DNA of 64,000 bases from Phytopythium helicoides (GCA_024867545.1 JANFNE010000090.1:1-64000), one strand, 5' to 3'. Shown: positions 18,813 through 28,095, counted from the first letter of the stretch. The notes: a model not told the origin generated them from the letters alone. Numbers and translations: made by a program.

Positions 18813-19349
18813 ATGAGAGATTATTTATTAGATTTATGGGATTTTTCTGAAAAAATAGAAAAATCACTATTATTTTTTCAAAAAAATATCGATGATAATA
18901 ATTTAGATTCTTTATTAGATAGAGAATCTTATACAAATGAAATTCAAAATATTATAAAAGAGTATTCTATTTATATAGAAGAATTTGAAAATGATGAAAA
19001 TTTTTCTCAAAAAATTAAAAAAGAATTTGGTTCAGAAATTTATAAACAATTTAAAAAAAAATATTCTAATGTTTTAGCTGATCATAAAATTATAAAAGAA
19101 AAATTTAAAAAAAAAATAGATACTACAGAAGATAGTTTTATTTATGGATTTGGTGAAGATAAAAAATTATCACCAAATGATACATTTGCAATGGGCTTTG
19201 ATCATACTGGAAATAATTTTGAAATAGGATTTGGTTCAGAACCTTGTTTTGATTATTCTGATAGTTATATTTTAAGTTCTAAACAATTATTAGATTTTTT
19301 AGAACAACAAGTAGATAATATTGGATATATATTATCTACTTTAATATAA
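18813..19349 (+). CDS. orf178, unidentified acidic protein
   Basis: A 178-residue soluble-looking ORF between cob and the inner edge of the repeat. Unlike every neighbour it is acidic and rich in Asp and Glu, with helix-prone stretches (residues about 1-110), then a Gly/Phe-rich block (FIYGFGEDKKLSPNDTFAMG near 125) and a C-terminal helix. It has no membrane segment and no motif I recognise. Intact and identical in both arms. Probably a real, lineage-restricted gene, possibly derived from a plasmid or mobile element; function unknown. Confidence 0.65.
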   Translation: MRDYLLDLWDFSEKIEKSLLFFQKNIDDNNLDSLLDRESYTNEIQNIIKEYSIYIEEFENDENFSQKIKKEFGSEIYKQFKKKYSNVLADHKIIKEKFKKKIDTTEDSFIYGFGEDKKLSPNDTFAMGFDHTGNNFEIGFGSEPCFDYSDSYILSSKQLLDFLEQQVDNIGYILSTLI

Positions 19350-19374
19350 ACTAAAATATTAATATATATTAAAT

Positions 19375-19406
19375 AAATAAATAACTAATTAATTAGTTAT
19401 TTATTT
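19375..19406. terminator. Hairpin between convergent orf178 and nad3
   Basis: Two 16-base perfect arms with no spacer (19375-19390 and 19391-19406), AT-only apart from one C-G pair per arm. It lies between the 3' ends of convergent genes in both arms, so it may end or trim both transcripts. Function is inference. Confidence 0.5.
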
Positions 19407-19439
19407 TTTAATAAAATTATTATTTATTTTGATATTTTT

Positions 19440-19793
19440 TTACCATTCTAAGGCATCACTACACCAAATATAAATAAAACCAACAATTAATTCAACTAAA
19501 AATTCTATCATTGTCCAAAAGCCAAATGAAAAATTTGAACTTAAAGTTAAAACCCAAGGAAAAACAAAAACAGCTTCTAAATCAAAAATAATAAAAAGAA
19601 TTGCAACTAAATAAAATTTTACATCAAAAACTTTTCTAGCATCATCATAAGGATTAAAACCACATTCATAAGCTGTTAATTTTTCTAAATCATCTTTTTG
19701 TTTAACTAATATAAAAGATAAATTAAAAATTAAAATTGATAAAAATAAACTTAAAAGTAAAAATACGAAAATATTTGAATAATTTAATAACAT
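19440..19793 (-). CDS. nad3: NADH dehydrogenase subunit 3
   Basis: A 117-residue complex I membrane subunit. The conserved loop KLTAYECGFNPYDDARKVFDVKF (near residues 36-58) with the redox-sensitive cysteine and the DLEAVFVFPW helix are clear. A longer frame runs up to 19859 but would enter trnD; the start at MLLNYSN (19793) is chosen for that reason. The stop codon and the last residues lie on the edge of the inverted repeat. Confidence 0.96.
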   Translation of the reverse strand: MLLNYSNIFVFLLLSLFLSILIFNLSFILVKQKDDLEKLTAYECGFNPYDDARKVFDVKFYLVAILFIIFDLEAVFVFPWVLTLSSNFSFGFWTMIEFLVELIVGFIYIWCSDALEW

Positions 19794-19817
19794 AATTTTT
19801 TTTTTTTTTTTATAAAA

Positions 19818-19891
19818 CGGAAAAAACGGGACTCGAACCCGCGACCAATAACGTGACAAGCTATTACTCTAACCAACTGAGCTACTTTTCC
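19818..19891 (-). tRNA. trnD(guc): tRNA-Asp (GUC)
   Basis: Acceptor GGAAAAG with TTTTTCC, anticodon loop TTGTCAC giving GUC, T loop TTCGAGT. Confidence 0.94.
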
Positions 19892-19918
19892 TTTTATATT
19901 TATTTATATATAATTAAT

Positions 19919-20647
19919 TTAATGTAAATTTATAGCATCATTAATATAAATACAAGTTAATATAGTAAAAACATAAGCTTGTATCATAGCTACACCTATT
20001 TCTAAACCTATTAAAAATACTAATAACATTAAAGGAATAAAATGTGCTAAAAATATTAAACTATTTACACTTAACATTGTCCATGCAAAACCTGCAATAA
20101 TTTTTAATAATGTGTGACCTGCCATCATATTGGCAAAAAGTCGAACTGGTAAACTTATTACACGAAATATATATGAAATTAATTCAATAGGAACTAATAA
20201 AGGAACTAAAGCTATACTAGAACCACTTGGTAATAATAAATTTAAAAAATTTATTTTATGTTTTTTAATACCAATTAAATTAAAACCAATATAGATAGTT
20301 AAAGCTAATGTAAAAGTAATTATTAAATGACTTGTTAATGTAAAACTATAAGGTACTAAACCTATTAAATTACATAAAAGTAAAAAAAAAAAAATTACAA
20401 AAATTAAAGATACAAATTGTTTATTATCTTTACCACCTATATTTGCATAAGTTAATTCTAAAGTTGCAGTAAATACTGATTCAAAAATTTGTTGAAAATT
20501 TGTTGGAACAAATTTGGTTTTTATACTAATGTAAATATATACAAATAAAAAACCGATTATTGTTATTAAAGACGCGTTAGAAAACACAAAAGGTATTTGA
20601 AAAATAGGTAAAATTTCAAATTGTTCAAAAGGACTTGTTAAAAACAT
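19919..20647 (-). CDS. atp6: ATP synthase subunit 6
   Basis: A 242-residue subunit a of the ATP synthase membrane sector, forming the proton half-channels. The helix SLPVRLFANMMAGHTLLKII near residue 163 holds the essential Arg (in VRLFANM) and the late helix has AYVFTILTCIY. It starts 3 bases after cox3 ends, so the pair is probably co-transcribed. Confidence 0.98.
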   Translation of the reverse strand: MFLTSPFEQFEILPIFQIPFVFSNASLITIIGFLFVYIYISIKTKFVPTNFQQIFESVFTATLELTYANIGGKDNKQFVSLIFVIFFFLLLCNLIGLVPYSFTLTSHLIITFTLALTIYIGFNLIGIKKHKINFLNLLLPSGSSIALVPLLVPIELISYIFRVISLPVRLFANMMAGHTLLKIIAGFAWTMLSVNSLIFLAHFIPLMLLVFLIGLEIGVAMIQAYVFTILTCIYINDAINLH

Positions 20648-20650
20648 ATA

Positions 20651-21562
20651 TTAATTACCTCCCCACCAGTAAACTGATACAAATAAAAATAACCAAACAA
20701 CATCTACAAAATGCCAATACCAAGCTGCAGCTTCAAAACCAAAATGATGTTGTTTTGTAAAATGATGATTAATTAATCTTATAGTACTTACTAAAATAAA
20801 TATAGTACCTACAATAACATGAAAACCATGAAAACCTGTTAATAAATAAAAAGTAGAACCATAAATACCATCTGAAATACTAAAGCTACTTTCAATATAT
20901 TCATAAGCTTGAATCATTGTGAAAATAAATGCTAAAGAAATTGTTAATACTAAACTTAATATAGCATTTTTTCTATCACCATAAACAATTGAATAATGTG
21001 CCCAAGTAATAGTAGCGCCTGAAGATAATAAAATTATAGTATTTAATAAAGGAATACCCCAAGCATTAACTGTTTCAATACCTAATGGAGGCCATAAAGA
21101 ACCAATTTCAGGTGTAGGAGCTAAAGCTGAATGAAAAAAAGCCCAAAAAAAACTAATGAAAAAAGATAATTCTGTACCTATAAATAATAATACACCTTTT
21201 CTTAAACCCATTTGTACTTGTTTAGTGTGATTACCTTCGTATACAGCTTCTCTTACTATATCACGAAACCAAGTATACATTGTTAAAGCAACAATTAAAA
21301 AACCTGTTAAAGTTAAAATATTACTACCACTATATCCATGTAAATACATAACAAAACCAAAAGTTAAGAAAAAAAGTCCAAATGAAATAACAAAAGGCCA
21401 TGGACTTGCATCTACTAAATGATATGGATGTTGTATTGTTGTTTTATTTTCAGTTATTTTTTTAAAAAATAATAAATCATTTTTAAATTTATTTATTTTT
21501 GTAATATCAGTTGTTGTTTCAATTTTTAAATTTTTTTTATTAATATAATAATAATTTTTCAT
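20651..21562 (-). CDS. cox3: Cytochrome c oxidase subunit 3 with N-terminal extension
   Basis: A 303-residue membrane subunit of complex IV. The normal protein body starts at HPYHLVDASPWP (residues 45-56), and GTELSFFISFFWAFFHSALA near 130 and GFHGFHVIVGT near 245 are diagnostic. Most cox3 proteins start 2-5 residues before HPYH. Here no ATG occurs there and the frame has 40 further basic residues up to 21562. Either the protein has a real extension or translation starts at a non-ATG codon near TTIQHPYH. Confidence 0.96.
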   Translation of the reverse strand: MKNYYYINKKNLKIETTTDITKINKFKNDLLFFKKITENKTTIQHPYHLVDASPWPFVISFGLFFLTFGFVMYLHGYSGSNILTLTGFLIVALTMYTWFRDIVREAVYEGNHTKQVQMGLRKGVLLFIGTELSFFISFFWAFFHSALAPTPEIGSLWPPLGIETVNAWGIPLLNTIILLSSGATITWAHYSIVYGDRKNAILSLVLTISLAFIFTMIQAYEYIESSFSISDGIYGSTFYLLTGFHGFHVIVGTIFILVSTIRLINHHFTKQHHFGFEAAAWYWHFVDVVWLFLFVSVYWWGGN

Positions 21563-21699
21563 AAAATTTTAAATTTATAAAATATAAATATTTTTTAATA
21601 ATTAATTATTTAATTATAAATAATATTACTTAAATAATATTATTTTTTTAATTATTTAATATTAAAAAAAATAATATTAATATATTTAATATTAAAAAA

Positions 21700-22122
21700 T
21701 TAAAAATTTATATTAAATTTTAATTTTTTAATATCTTTATAATATTGTTTTTTTGTGTTAATTGTTTTACTTTTATTTTTAGATGTTTGAATAATTTCAT
21801 TAGTTATGTTTTTTAAATTTGAATTTAATAATAACCATGATATTGATTTTTTAATTTGTTTATCTTCATTTAAAAAAATTAAAAAATAAGCATCTTTTTT
21901 TTTTTTACTTTTTTTTTTATTTGGAATACTTATTGCTTTTAATTTTGGTAATAAATTTTTTATACATTTTATTAAAATAAAAATAGGTTTTTGTTTTGTA
22001 TTTTTTTTTAAATTAATTAAAATATTTTTAAAAATATATTCTGAATTGGTTTTTTTACCTTTTTTTAATAATATATTTGTAAATATTTTTTTAATTTTAA
22101 ACTCTTCGTAATTTAGTTCCAT
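21700..22122 (-). CDS. rps7: Ribosomal protein S7
   Basis: A 140-residue small-subunit head protein. Blocks [18 protein letters not shown] near residue 14, [19 protein letters not shown] near 42 and SISWLLLN near 92 follow S7 (with the usual G.K..AE.I and P.iEvr..RvGG regions altered). Its start overlaps the end of rps12 by 26 bases in another frame, keeping the bacterial str operon order rps12-rps7. Confidence 0.88.
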   Translation of the reverse strand: MELNYEEFKIKKIFTNILLKKGKKTNSEYIFKNILINLKKNTKQKPIFILIKCIKNLLPKLKAISIPNKKKSKKKKDAYFLIFLNEDKQIKKSISWLLLNSNLKNITNEIIQTSKNKSKTINTKKQYYKDIKKLKFNINF

Positions 22123-22477
22123 ATTTTGATCTTGAAGTTTTTCTTTTTAATATACCTAATAAATCATATTTACCTCTAACAATATGATATTTAACACCAG
22201 GTAAATCTTTCACTCTACCACCTCTAACTAATACAATAGAATGTTCTTGTAAACTATGTCCTATACCAGGTATATATGAAATAACTGTATATCTACTACT
22301 TAATCTAACTTTAGCAACTTTACGTAAAGCTGAGTTAGGTTTTTTAGGTGTTGTTGTATATACTTTTAAACAAATACCTTTACGTTGAGGACATTTTTTT
22401 AATGCAGGACTTTTATTTATTTTTTTTTTTTCTAAACGTTTTTGTTTTTGTAAAAATAATTGATTTATTGTTGACAT
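22097..22477 (-). CDS. rps12: Ribosomal protein S12
   Basis: A 126-residue decoding-centre protein, the most conserved of the set. [20 protein letters not shown] near residue 42 and [20 protein letters not shown] near 70 are near-universal. Normal length. Overlaps rps7 by 26 bases. Confidence 0.98.
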   Translation of the reverse strand: MSTINQLFLQKQKRLEKKKINKSPALKKCPQRKGICLKVYTTTPKKPNSALRKVAKVRLSSRYTVISYIPGIGHSLQEHSIVLVRGGRVKDLPGVKYHIVRGKYDLLGILKRKTSRSKYGTKLRRV

Positions 22478-22489
22478 AAAAAATTAAAA

Positions 22490-22562
22490 TGAATAATAAC
22501 GGATTTGAACCGCTAACATTTTCGGTGTAAACGAAATACTCTACCAATTGAGCTAATTATTC
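22490..22562 (-). tRNA. trnV(uac): tRNA-Val (UAC)
   Basis: Acceptor GAATAAT with ATTATTC, anticodon loop TTTACAC giving UAC. First of four tightly packed tRNAs (V, I, Q, R). Confidence 0.94.
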
Positions 22563-22564
22563 TA

Positions 22565-22638
22565 TGGGCCTAAGTAGACTTGAACTACTGACTTTACACT
22601 TATCAGGCGTATACTCTAACCAACTGAGTTATAGGCCC
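22565..22638 (-). tRNA. trnI(gau): tRNA-Ile (GAU)
   Basis: Acceptor GGGCCTA with TAGGCCC, anticodon loop CTGATAA giving GAU. It reads ATY, so ATA needs a separate CAU tRNA. Confidence 0.95.
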
Positions 22639-22640
22639 TT

Positions 22641-22712
22641 TTGAAGTAAAAGGATTCGAACCTTTGATTATCCGCACCAAAAACGGAGGCCTTACCACTT
22701 GGCTATACTTCA
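22641..22712 (-). tRNA. trnQ(uug): tRNA-Gln (UUG)
   Basis: Acceptor TGAAGTA with TACTTCA, anticodon loop TTTTGGT giving UUG. Confidence 0.94.
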
Positions 22713-22751
22713 ATTTAAATTAATTAATAAAATATTTATTAAATAAAAGTT

Positions 22752-22824
22752 TATGCTTAGAAAGATTCGAACTTTCATTTTATAGATCCGCAATCTAACG
22801 CTTTATCCATTAAGCTATAAGCAT
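22752..22824 (-). tRNA. trnR(gcg): tRNA-Arg (GCG)
   Basis: Acceptor ATGCTTA with TAAGCAT, anticodon loop TTGCGGA giving GCG, which suits CGT codons. Its 5' end overlaps the last 15 bases of rps10, so one transcript cannot give both complete products. Confidence 0.88.
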
Positions 22825-23154
22825 TTTATTTTTATTTTTAATTATTTTAATTTTAATTATATAATTTTCATTTAAAATTTTTTTTACAAGTATTAAAAAA
22901 TTTAATAATTGAAAAATATTTTTAAAATTTATATCTATTTTTTGTATATAATTTTTATAAATAAAATGTTCACGAGATTTTTTATTTACATGTGGTGATT
23001 TTAATAATGTAAATATTTTATTTTTATTTTTTATTTTAAATATACCATTTATTTGGATATTTTTAAAATTATTTTTTTTTTTTAATTTTAATAAATTTTT
23101 TTTAATATTATTAATTTTTTTTATTGATTTAAAAGTTATTCTTAAAATATACAT
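22810..23154 (-). CDS. rps10: Ribosomal protein S10
   Basis: A 114-residue small-subunit protein. The opening YILRITFKSIKK and the block FTLLKSPHVNKKSREHFIY (near residue 49) are the S10 signature. The tail is Lys/Asn-rich and overlaps trnR by 15 bases. Confidence 0.93.
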   Translation of the reverse strand: MYILRITFKSIKKINNIKKNLLKLKKKNNFKNIQINGIFKIKNKNKIFTLLKSPHVNKKSREHFIYKNYIQKIDINFKNIFQLLNFLILVKKILNENYIIKIKIIKNKNKMLIA

Positions 23155-23175
23155 TTTTTATATTATAATAAAAAT

Positions 23176-23249
23176 TGTCTGGAGGTGGATTTGAACCACC
23201 GACACAAAGATTTTCAGTCTTTTACTCTAACCAACTGAGCTATCCAGAC
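23176..23249 (-). tRNA. trnF(gaa): tRNA-Phe (GAA)
   Basis: Acceptor GTCTGGA with TCCAGAC, anticodon loop CTGAAAA giving GAA. Confidence 0.95.
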
Positions 23250-23256
23250 TTAAATA

Positions 23257-24750
23257 TTATATTAATAAAAATAAATAAATTTTATTTAAATAAGATAATA
23301 TAATATTTGGAAATATAAATAAAAATAAAATAAATTGAGTATTTAACAATAATACAATACTTTGAGTTTTATTTATTTGTGAAACATATAATTTTCTTGA
23401 AATTTTTTCAAAATATATAATTTTTATTATTTTTAAATAATAAAATGAACTTATAACACTTATAATTATACCAAAAAAAACTAAACTAAAGTAGTTATTT
23501 TTAATGGCTGAAAAAAATATAAATAATTTTGAAAAAAAACCAGCTAAAGGTGGTATACCTGCCAATGAAAATATATTTATAACAATAATAGCACCAATTA
23601 ATTTATTAATAGAAGAAATATTTGATAAATCTGTTAAATATTTTATAGGTTTATGATTAATATTTAATGAAATATATGAAGTCCAAAGATTAATACTTGT
23701 TATTATATAAATTATTATATATAATAAAATAAAAGGAATATTATTTAATAAATTTGATGTAAATCCTATAAGGATAAAACCTACGTGACTTATTGAACTA
23801 TAAGCTAATAATCTTTTTATTTTTTTTTGTTGTAATGCAGATAATGCACCTATTAACATTGAAAAAAAAGATACTATATAAAAAAAAATTTCAAAAAAAA
23901 ATGAAATATTAAAAAATATATCAAAAAAAAAACGAATTAAAATACCAATAAAAGCTATTTTAGGTACAATTGCAAAAAAACTTGAAACATTATTGGGCGC
24001 ACCTTCATAAACATCAGGTAACCAAAAATGAAAAGGTACGGCACCAATTTTAAATAAAATACCTGCAATAATAAAAATTAATGAATATACTATTCCTAAT
24101 AATAAATCAGTATTTTTTAAAAAATCAACATTTGATAAAAATAAAAAAATGGTATTAAAATTTAATGAACCTATAATTACATATAAAATAGAACAACCAA
24201 AAAGAATAAAACCAGAAGCAATAGATCCTAATATAAAATATTTTAATGCTGCTTCAACTGATATTATTGATTTTTTTTGAGAAGCTGTTAATATATAAAA
24301 ACTTAAACTTTGTAATTCTATAGCTAAATATAATGTAATAAAATGATTTGATGATATTAAAATCATTAAACCTAATAAAGATATTAGCATTAAAATATTT
24401 ATTTCATATGAATTAATTTTTTGTTGAATAATATATTTTTGCTGTGTAAAAAAACAAATTATTGTTGATAATATTAAAATAATTTTAATAAATTGAGTAA
24501 AATTATTTATAATTAGCACTCCATTCATTACATTATTTGAAATATTATTTATATTAAAAGTTAGAACTAAAAGAATTAATAATAAATATATTATTATAGA
24601 ATTTATATTTTTAGTGATCAAAATTTTTTCATAATTTTGATTATTTTTATAAAAAACTCCGAATAATAATAAAATTAATAAAACAGTAGTTAAAAAAAAT
24701 TCTGGAATAAGAATTTCAAAATTGTTATTAAAAATTTCTTGTAAAATCAT
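23257..24750 (-). CDS. nad2: NADH dehydrogenase subunit 2
   Basis: A complex I antiporter-like membrane subunit of about 497 residues. AALKYFILGSIASGFILFG and FKIGAVPFHFWLPDVYEGAP in the middle, then LLAYSSISHVGF, are diagnostic. An in-frame ATG 12 codons upstream (24786) would extend it; the start at MILQEIFNNNFEIL (24750) fits the family better. Divergent from nad7. Confidence 0.96.
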   Translation of the reverse strand: MILQEIFNNNFEILIPEFFLTTVLLILLLFGVFYKNNQNYEKILITKNINSIIIYLLLILLVLTFNINNISNNVMNGVLIINNFTQFIKIILILSTIICFFTQQKYIIQQKINSYEINILMLISLLGLMILISSNHFITLYLAIELQSLSFYILTASQKKSIISVEAALKYFILGSIASGFILFGCSILYVIIGSLNFNTIFLFLSNVDFLKNTDLLLGIVYSLIFIIAGILFKIGAVPFHFWLPDVYEGAPNNVSSFFAIVPKIAFIGILIRFFFDIFFNISFFFEIFFYIVSFFSMLIGALSALQQKKIKRLLAYSSISHVGFILIGFTSNLLNNIPFILLYIIIYIITSINLWTSYISLNINHKPIKYLTDLSNISSINKLIGAIIVINIFSLAGIPPLAGFFSKLFIFFSAIKNNYFSLVFFGIIISVISSFYYLKIIKIIYFEKISRKLYVSQINKTQSIVLLLNTQFILFLFIFPNIILSYLNKIYLFLLI

Positions 24751-24786
24751 AATATTATTTATATAAAAAATAAATAAATATTTCAA

Positions 24787-24870
24787 AAATATTTATCTAC
24801 TATATATGCTATATATTTATAAATTTTTTAATTTATAAATATTCTTATTGTTTTTTTAAAAAAAAAAAAA
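24787..24870. promoter_or_regulatory. Divergent start region between nad2 and nad7
   Basis: 84 bases separate the two longest possible start codons on opposite strands. It contains a TATATATGC-TATATA imperfect palindrome near 24801-24817 and a run of 13 A just before nad7. Both genes must take transcripts from here or beyond. No consensus was matched. Confidence 0.3.
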
Positions 24871-26049
24871 ATGGCTTTAAAAAAAATTAAAAATTTTTCT
24901 ATAAATTTTGGTCCACAGCATCCAGCAGCTCATGGTGTTTTAAGACTTATTTTAGAATTAAATGGTGAAGTAGTTAAAAAAGCTGATTCACATATAGGTT
25001 TATTACATAGAGGTACTGAAAAATTAATTGAATATAAAAATTATTTACAAGCATTACCTTATTTTGATCGATTAGATTATGTTTCTATGATGTGTCAAGA
25101 ACATGCTTATGTATTAGCAATTGAAAAATTATTAAATTGCGATGTTCCTTTAAGAGCTCAATATATTCGAGTTCTTTTTTCTGAAATAACACGTTTATTA
25201 AATCATTTATTAGCTGTGTGTTGTCATGCATTAGATGTAGGGGCTATGACACCTTATTTTTGGGGATTTGAAGAACGTGAAAAACTTATGGAATTTTATG
25301 AAAGAGTTTCAGGAGCACGTATGCATGCAGCATATTTTAGACCTGGAGGTGTTCATCAAGATTTACCTAAAGGTTTATTAAATGATATATTTATTTTTTG
25401 TGATCAATTTAATACCCGTTTAGATGAAATTGAAGAAATGTTAACAAATAATCGTATTTGGAAACAAAGATTAGTTGATATAGGTATTGTTACAGCAAAA
25501 GAAGCTTTAAATCGTGGTTTTAGTGGTGTTATGTTAAGAGGTTCTGGAATAGCTTGGGATTTAAGAAAAACGCAACCTTATGAAGTTTACGATAAATTAG
25601 ATTTTGAGATTCCTGTAGGTACTAATGGAGACTGTTATGATAGATATTTAATTAGAATTGAAGAAATGAGACAATCTATTAAAATAATCCATCAAGTTAT
25701 AAATGAAATACCTGAAGGACCTATTAAATTAGATGATAAAAAAATTACAAGTCCAAATAGGATTCAATTAAAAAATTCAATGGAATCTTTAATACATCAT
25801 TTTAAATATTATTCTGAAAATATTACAGTAAATAATGGTGAAACTTATACAATGATTGAAGCTCCTAAAGGTGAATATGGTGTTTTTTTAGTATCTAATG
25901 GTACAAATAAACCTTATAGATGTAAAATTAAATCTCCAGGATTTGTTCATTTACAAGCTTTAGATTTTATTGCTAAAAATCATATGATTGCAGATGTTGT
26001 AACTATTATTGGTACACTTGATGTTGTTTTTGGAGAAATCGATAGATAA
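24871..26049 (+). CDS. nad7: NADH dehydrogenase subunit 7
   Basis: A 392-residue subunit of complex I (49 kDa, NuoD) lining the quinone site. [14 protein letters not shown] (residues 13-26) carries the quinone-site histidine, and [23 protein letters not shown] and GECYD-like GDCYDRY follow. Full length. The start codon follows a run of A. Confidence 0.99.
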   Translation: MALKKIKNFSINFGPQHPAAHGVLRLILELNGEVVKKADSHIGLLHRGTEKLIEYKNYLQALPYFDRLDYVSMMCQEHAYVLAIEKLLNCDVPLRAQYIRVLFSEITRLLNHLLAVCCHALDVGAMTPYFWGFEEREKLMEFYERVSGARMHAAYFRPGGVHQDLPKGLLNDIFIFCDQFNTRLDEIEEMLTNNRIWKQRLVDIGIVTAKEALNRGFSGVMLRGSGIAWDLRKTQPYEVYDKLDFEIPVGTNGDCYDRYLIRIEEMRQSIKIIHQVINEIPEGPIKLDDKKITSPNRIQLKNSMESLIHHFKYYSENITVNNGETYTMIEAPKGEYGVFLVSNGTNKPYRCKIKSPGFVHLQALDFIAKNHMIADVVTIIGTLDVVFGEIDR

Positions 26050-26063
26050 TTTCAAAATATTTT

Positions 26064-26486
26064 ATGAAAAATAATTTATTTAAAAAATATAAATTAAATC
26101 AATTACAAAATATAAAACAAAATTATAAATATATTTATATTTTTCGTTATTATGATATGAATATTAACGAAATAATATCAATAAAAAAAAAATTAAAAAA
26201 ATTAAATTATAAATCATTAATTTTAAAACAAAATTTAATAACTAAATATTTTCCTAATATTAGAAGTCAAAATTCTGTTTTAATTATTTATGGTAATGAT
26301 GATAATTTAAATTTGATTAAAGATCTTTTTATTTTTAAAAAAATTGAATTAATTTATTTAAAAACAGAAAAAAATATTTATTCAAATCTAAAAATTAAAA
26401 AATTAATTTCAAATAATACAATACCTTTAAATAGTTTAATTATTAAACCTTTTTTAAATTTTTTATATTATTTAAGAAAAATTTAA
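26064..26486 (+). CDS. Ribosomal protein L10-like protein (orf140)
   Basis: A 140-residue basic ORF 14 bases after nad7. YIYIFRYYDMNINEIISIKK (residues about 23-42) followed by LKKLNYKSLILKQNLI resembles the first strand-helix-strand of L10 (...i.f....l...e...lR..Lr...v...VvKN.l), and QNSVLIIYGNDDNLNLIKDL fits the next part. Mitochondrial rpl10 is known in several protists and plants. The likeness is seen by eye only. Confidence 0.55.
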   Translation: MKNNLFKKYKLNQLQNIKQNYKYIYIFRYYDMNINEIISIKKKLKKLNYKSLILKQNLITKYFPNIRSQNSVLIIYGNDDNLNLIKDLFIFKKIELIYLKTEKNIYSNLKIKKLISNNTIPLNSLIIKPFLNFLYYLRKI

Positions 26487-26490
26487 AAAA

Positions 26491-26564
26491 GGCGAATATA
26501 ACTTAAAGGTAGAGTGTTAGATTGTGGGTCTAAGTGTTATGGGTTCAAATCCCATTATTCGCCC
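26491..26564 (+). tRNA. trnH(gug): tRNA-His (GUG)
   Basis: Acceptor GGCGAAT with ATTCGCC, anticodon loop TTGTGGG giving GUG. Confidence 0.94.
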
Positions 26565-26616
26565 TTTTTTCAAAATAACTCTTTATTTATTATATACTAT
26601 TATTTATTTATTTATT

Positions 26617-28095
26617 ATGTTTTTTAATAAATTTATATTAATAATTTTACTTATTTTACCTTTAATATCAATATTTATATTGTTTTTTATAAAAAATGAT
26701 AAATTAGTTAAAAATTTTAGTATTTTTATGTCATTTTTTATTTTCATAGTTTCGTTACCTTTGTGGATATTATTTGATAAATCTACTTCTAATTTTCAAT
26801 ATTTATTTAAAATGGAATGGATTAGTCAATTTAATATTAATTTTTATTTAGGTGTTGATGGTATATCACTTTTCTTTATAATTTTAACAACTTTTTTAAT
26901 ACCAATTTGTATGTTAATTAGTTATGAAATTGTAACAAAAAATGTAAAAGAATATTTTATTTTATATTTTCTTTTAGAATTTTGTTTAATAATTTCTTTT
27001 AGTGTATTAGATTTATTAATCTTTTATATATTTTTTGAAAGTGTTTTAATACCAATGTTTTTAATTATAGGTATTTGGGGTTCAAGAGAACGTAAAATTA
27101 AAGCTTCTTATTTATTTTTTATGTATACACTTGCAGGTTCTTTATTTATGTTTATTGCTATAATACATTTATTTTTAACTGTAGGTACAACAGATTATCA
27201 AATATTATATTACAGTAATTTTAATTTTTCATATGAAAAATTATATTGGTTAGCTTTTTTTTTATCTTTTGCAGTTAAACTTCCAATGTTACCATTTCAT
27301 GTTTGGTTACCAGAAGCTCACGTTGAAGCTCCAACAGCTGGTTCAGTTTTATTAGCAGGTATTTTACTTAAATTAGGTTCATACGGTATGGTTCGTTTTT
27401 TAATACCTTTATTTCCTAAAGCTAGTATATATTTTACTCCTTATGTATTAGTTTTATGTTTAATATCGGTAATTTACGCATCATTAACTGCAATTAGACA
27501 AACCGATTTAAAACGTATTATAGCTTATGCATCAGTAGCTCACATGAATTTTATTGTTTTAGGTATTTTTTCTTTAACTATACAAGGTTTAGAAGGTAGT
27601 ATTATACAAATGATAAGTCACGGTTTAGTTTCTAGCGGTTTATTCTTTTCTATAGGTTGTTTATATGATAGGTATCATACACGTTTTATTAATTATTATG
27701 GTGGATTAGCACATACTATGCCTTTATTTTGTATAGCTTTATTTATATATGTTTTAGCAAATATGTCAATTCCAGGTTCAAGTAGCTTTGTTGGAGAAAT
27801 CTTAATTTTAACTGGTGTTTTTGAAGATAATACAACAACAGCTATTTTTGCAACTATTGGTATGTTTTTAGGAGGTATATATTCATTAATGTTTTATAAT
27901 AGAATTTGTTATGGAAATATTCAAAATATTTATTTAAAAATTTATTATGATTTAACTTATCGTGAATTTTTAATCCATTTAATTTTAATTATAAATATTT
28001 TTTTATTAGGATTATATCCTAAAATTTTTGAAAGTTGTATGCATGAAAGTGTAACTAAAATTTTAGTGCATATAGATTTTTCTTATTTTTATTAA
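26617..28095 (+). CDS. nad4: NADH dehydrogenase subunit 4
   Basis: A 492-residue complex I antiporter-like subunit. FAVKLPMLPFHVWLPEAHVE and APTAGSVLLAGILLKLGSYG in the middle, and LKRIIAYASVAHMN, are diagnostic. A longer frame from 26524 would run through trnH, so the ATG at 26617 (MFFNKFILIIL) is taken as the start. Confidence 0.98.
   Translation: MFFNKFILIILLILPLISIFILFFIKNDKLVKNFSIFMSFFIFIVSLPLWILFDKSTSNFQYLFKMEWISQFNINFYLGVDGISLFFIILTTFLIPICMLISYEIVTKNVKEYFILYFLLEFCLIISFSVLDLLIFYIFFESVLIPMFLIIGIWGSRERKIKASYLFFMYTLAGSLFMFIAIIHLFLTVGTTDYQILYYSNFNFSYEKLYWLAFFLSFAVKLPMLPFHVWLPEAHVEAPTAGSVLLAGILLKLGSYGMVRFLIPLFPKASIYFTPYVLVLCLISVIYASLTAIRQTDLKRIIAYASVAHMNFIVLGIFSLTIQGLEGSIIQMISHGLVSSGLFFSIGCLYDRYHTRFINYYGGLAHTMPLFCIALFIYVLANMSIPGSSSFVGEILILTGVFEDNTTTAIFATIGMFLGGIYSLMFYNRICYGNIQNIYLKIYYDLTYREFLIHLILIINIFLLGLYPKIFESCMHESVTKILVHIDFSYFY

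Larger units (their letters stand above)
1664..19447. repeat. Mitochondrial inverted repeat, arm A
   Basis: The stretch matches arm B (32406-50186) in reverse complement over its whole length except for three one-base indels I could find. The inner edge is inside the last codons of nad3. The outer edge is unknown: the match stops at 1664 only because arm B is cut there. Paired with the single-copy genes, this would allow flip-flop isomers of the genome. Confidence 0.97.

Noticed and set aside
19794..19859. Upstream extension of nad3
   Set aside because: It would be translated from within trnD; a good start lies at 19793.
26524..26616. Upstream extension of nad4
   Set aside because: Overlaps trnH; the ATG at 26617 matches the family start.
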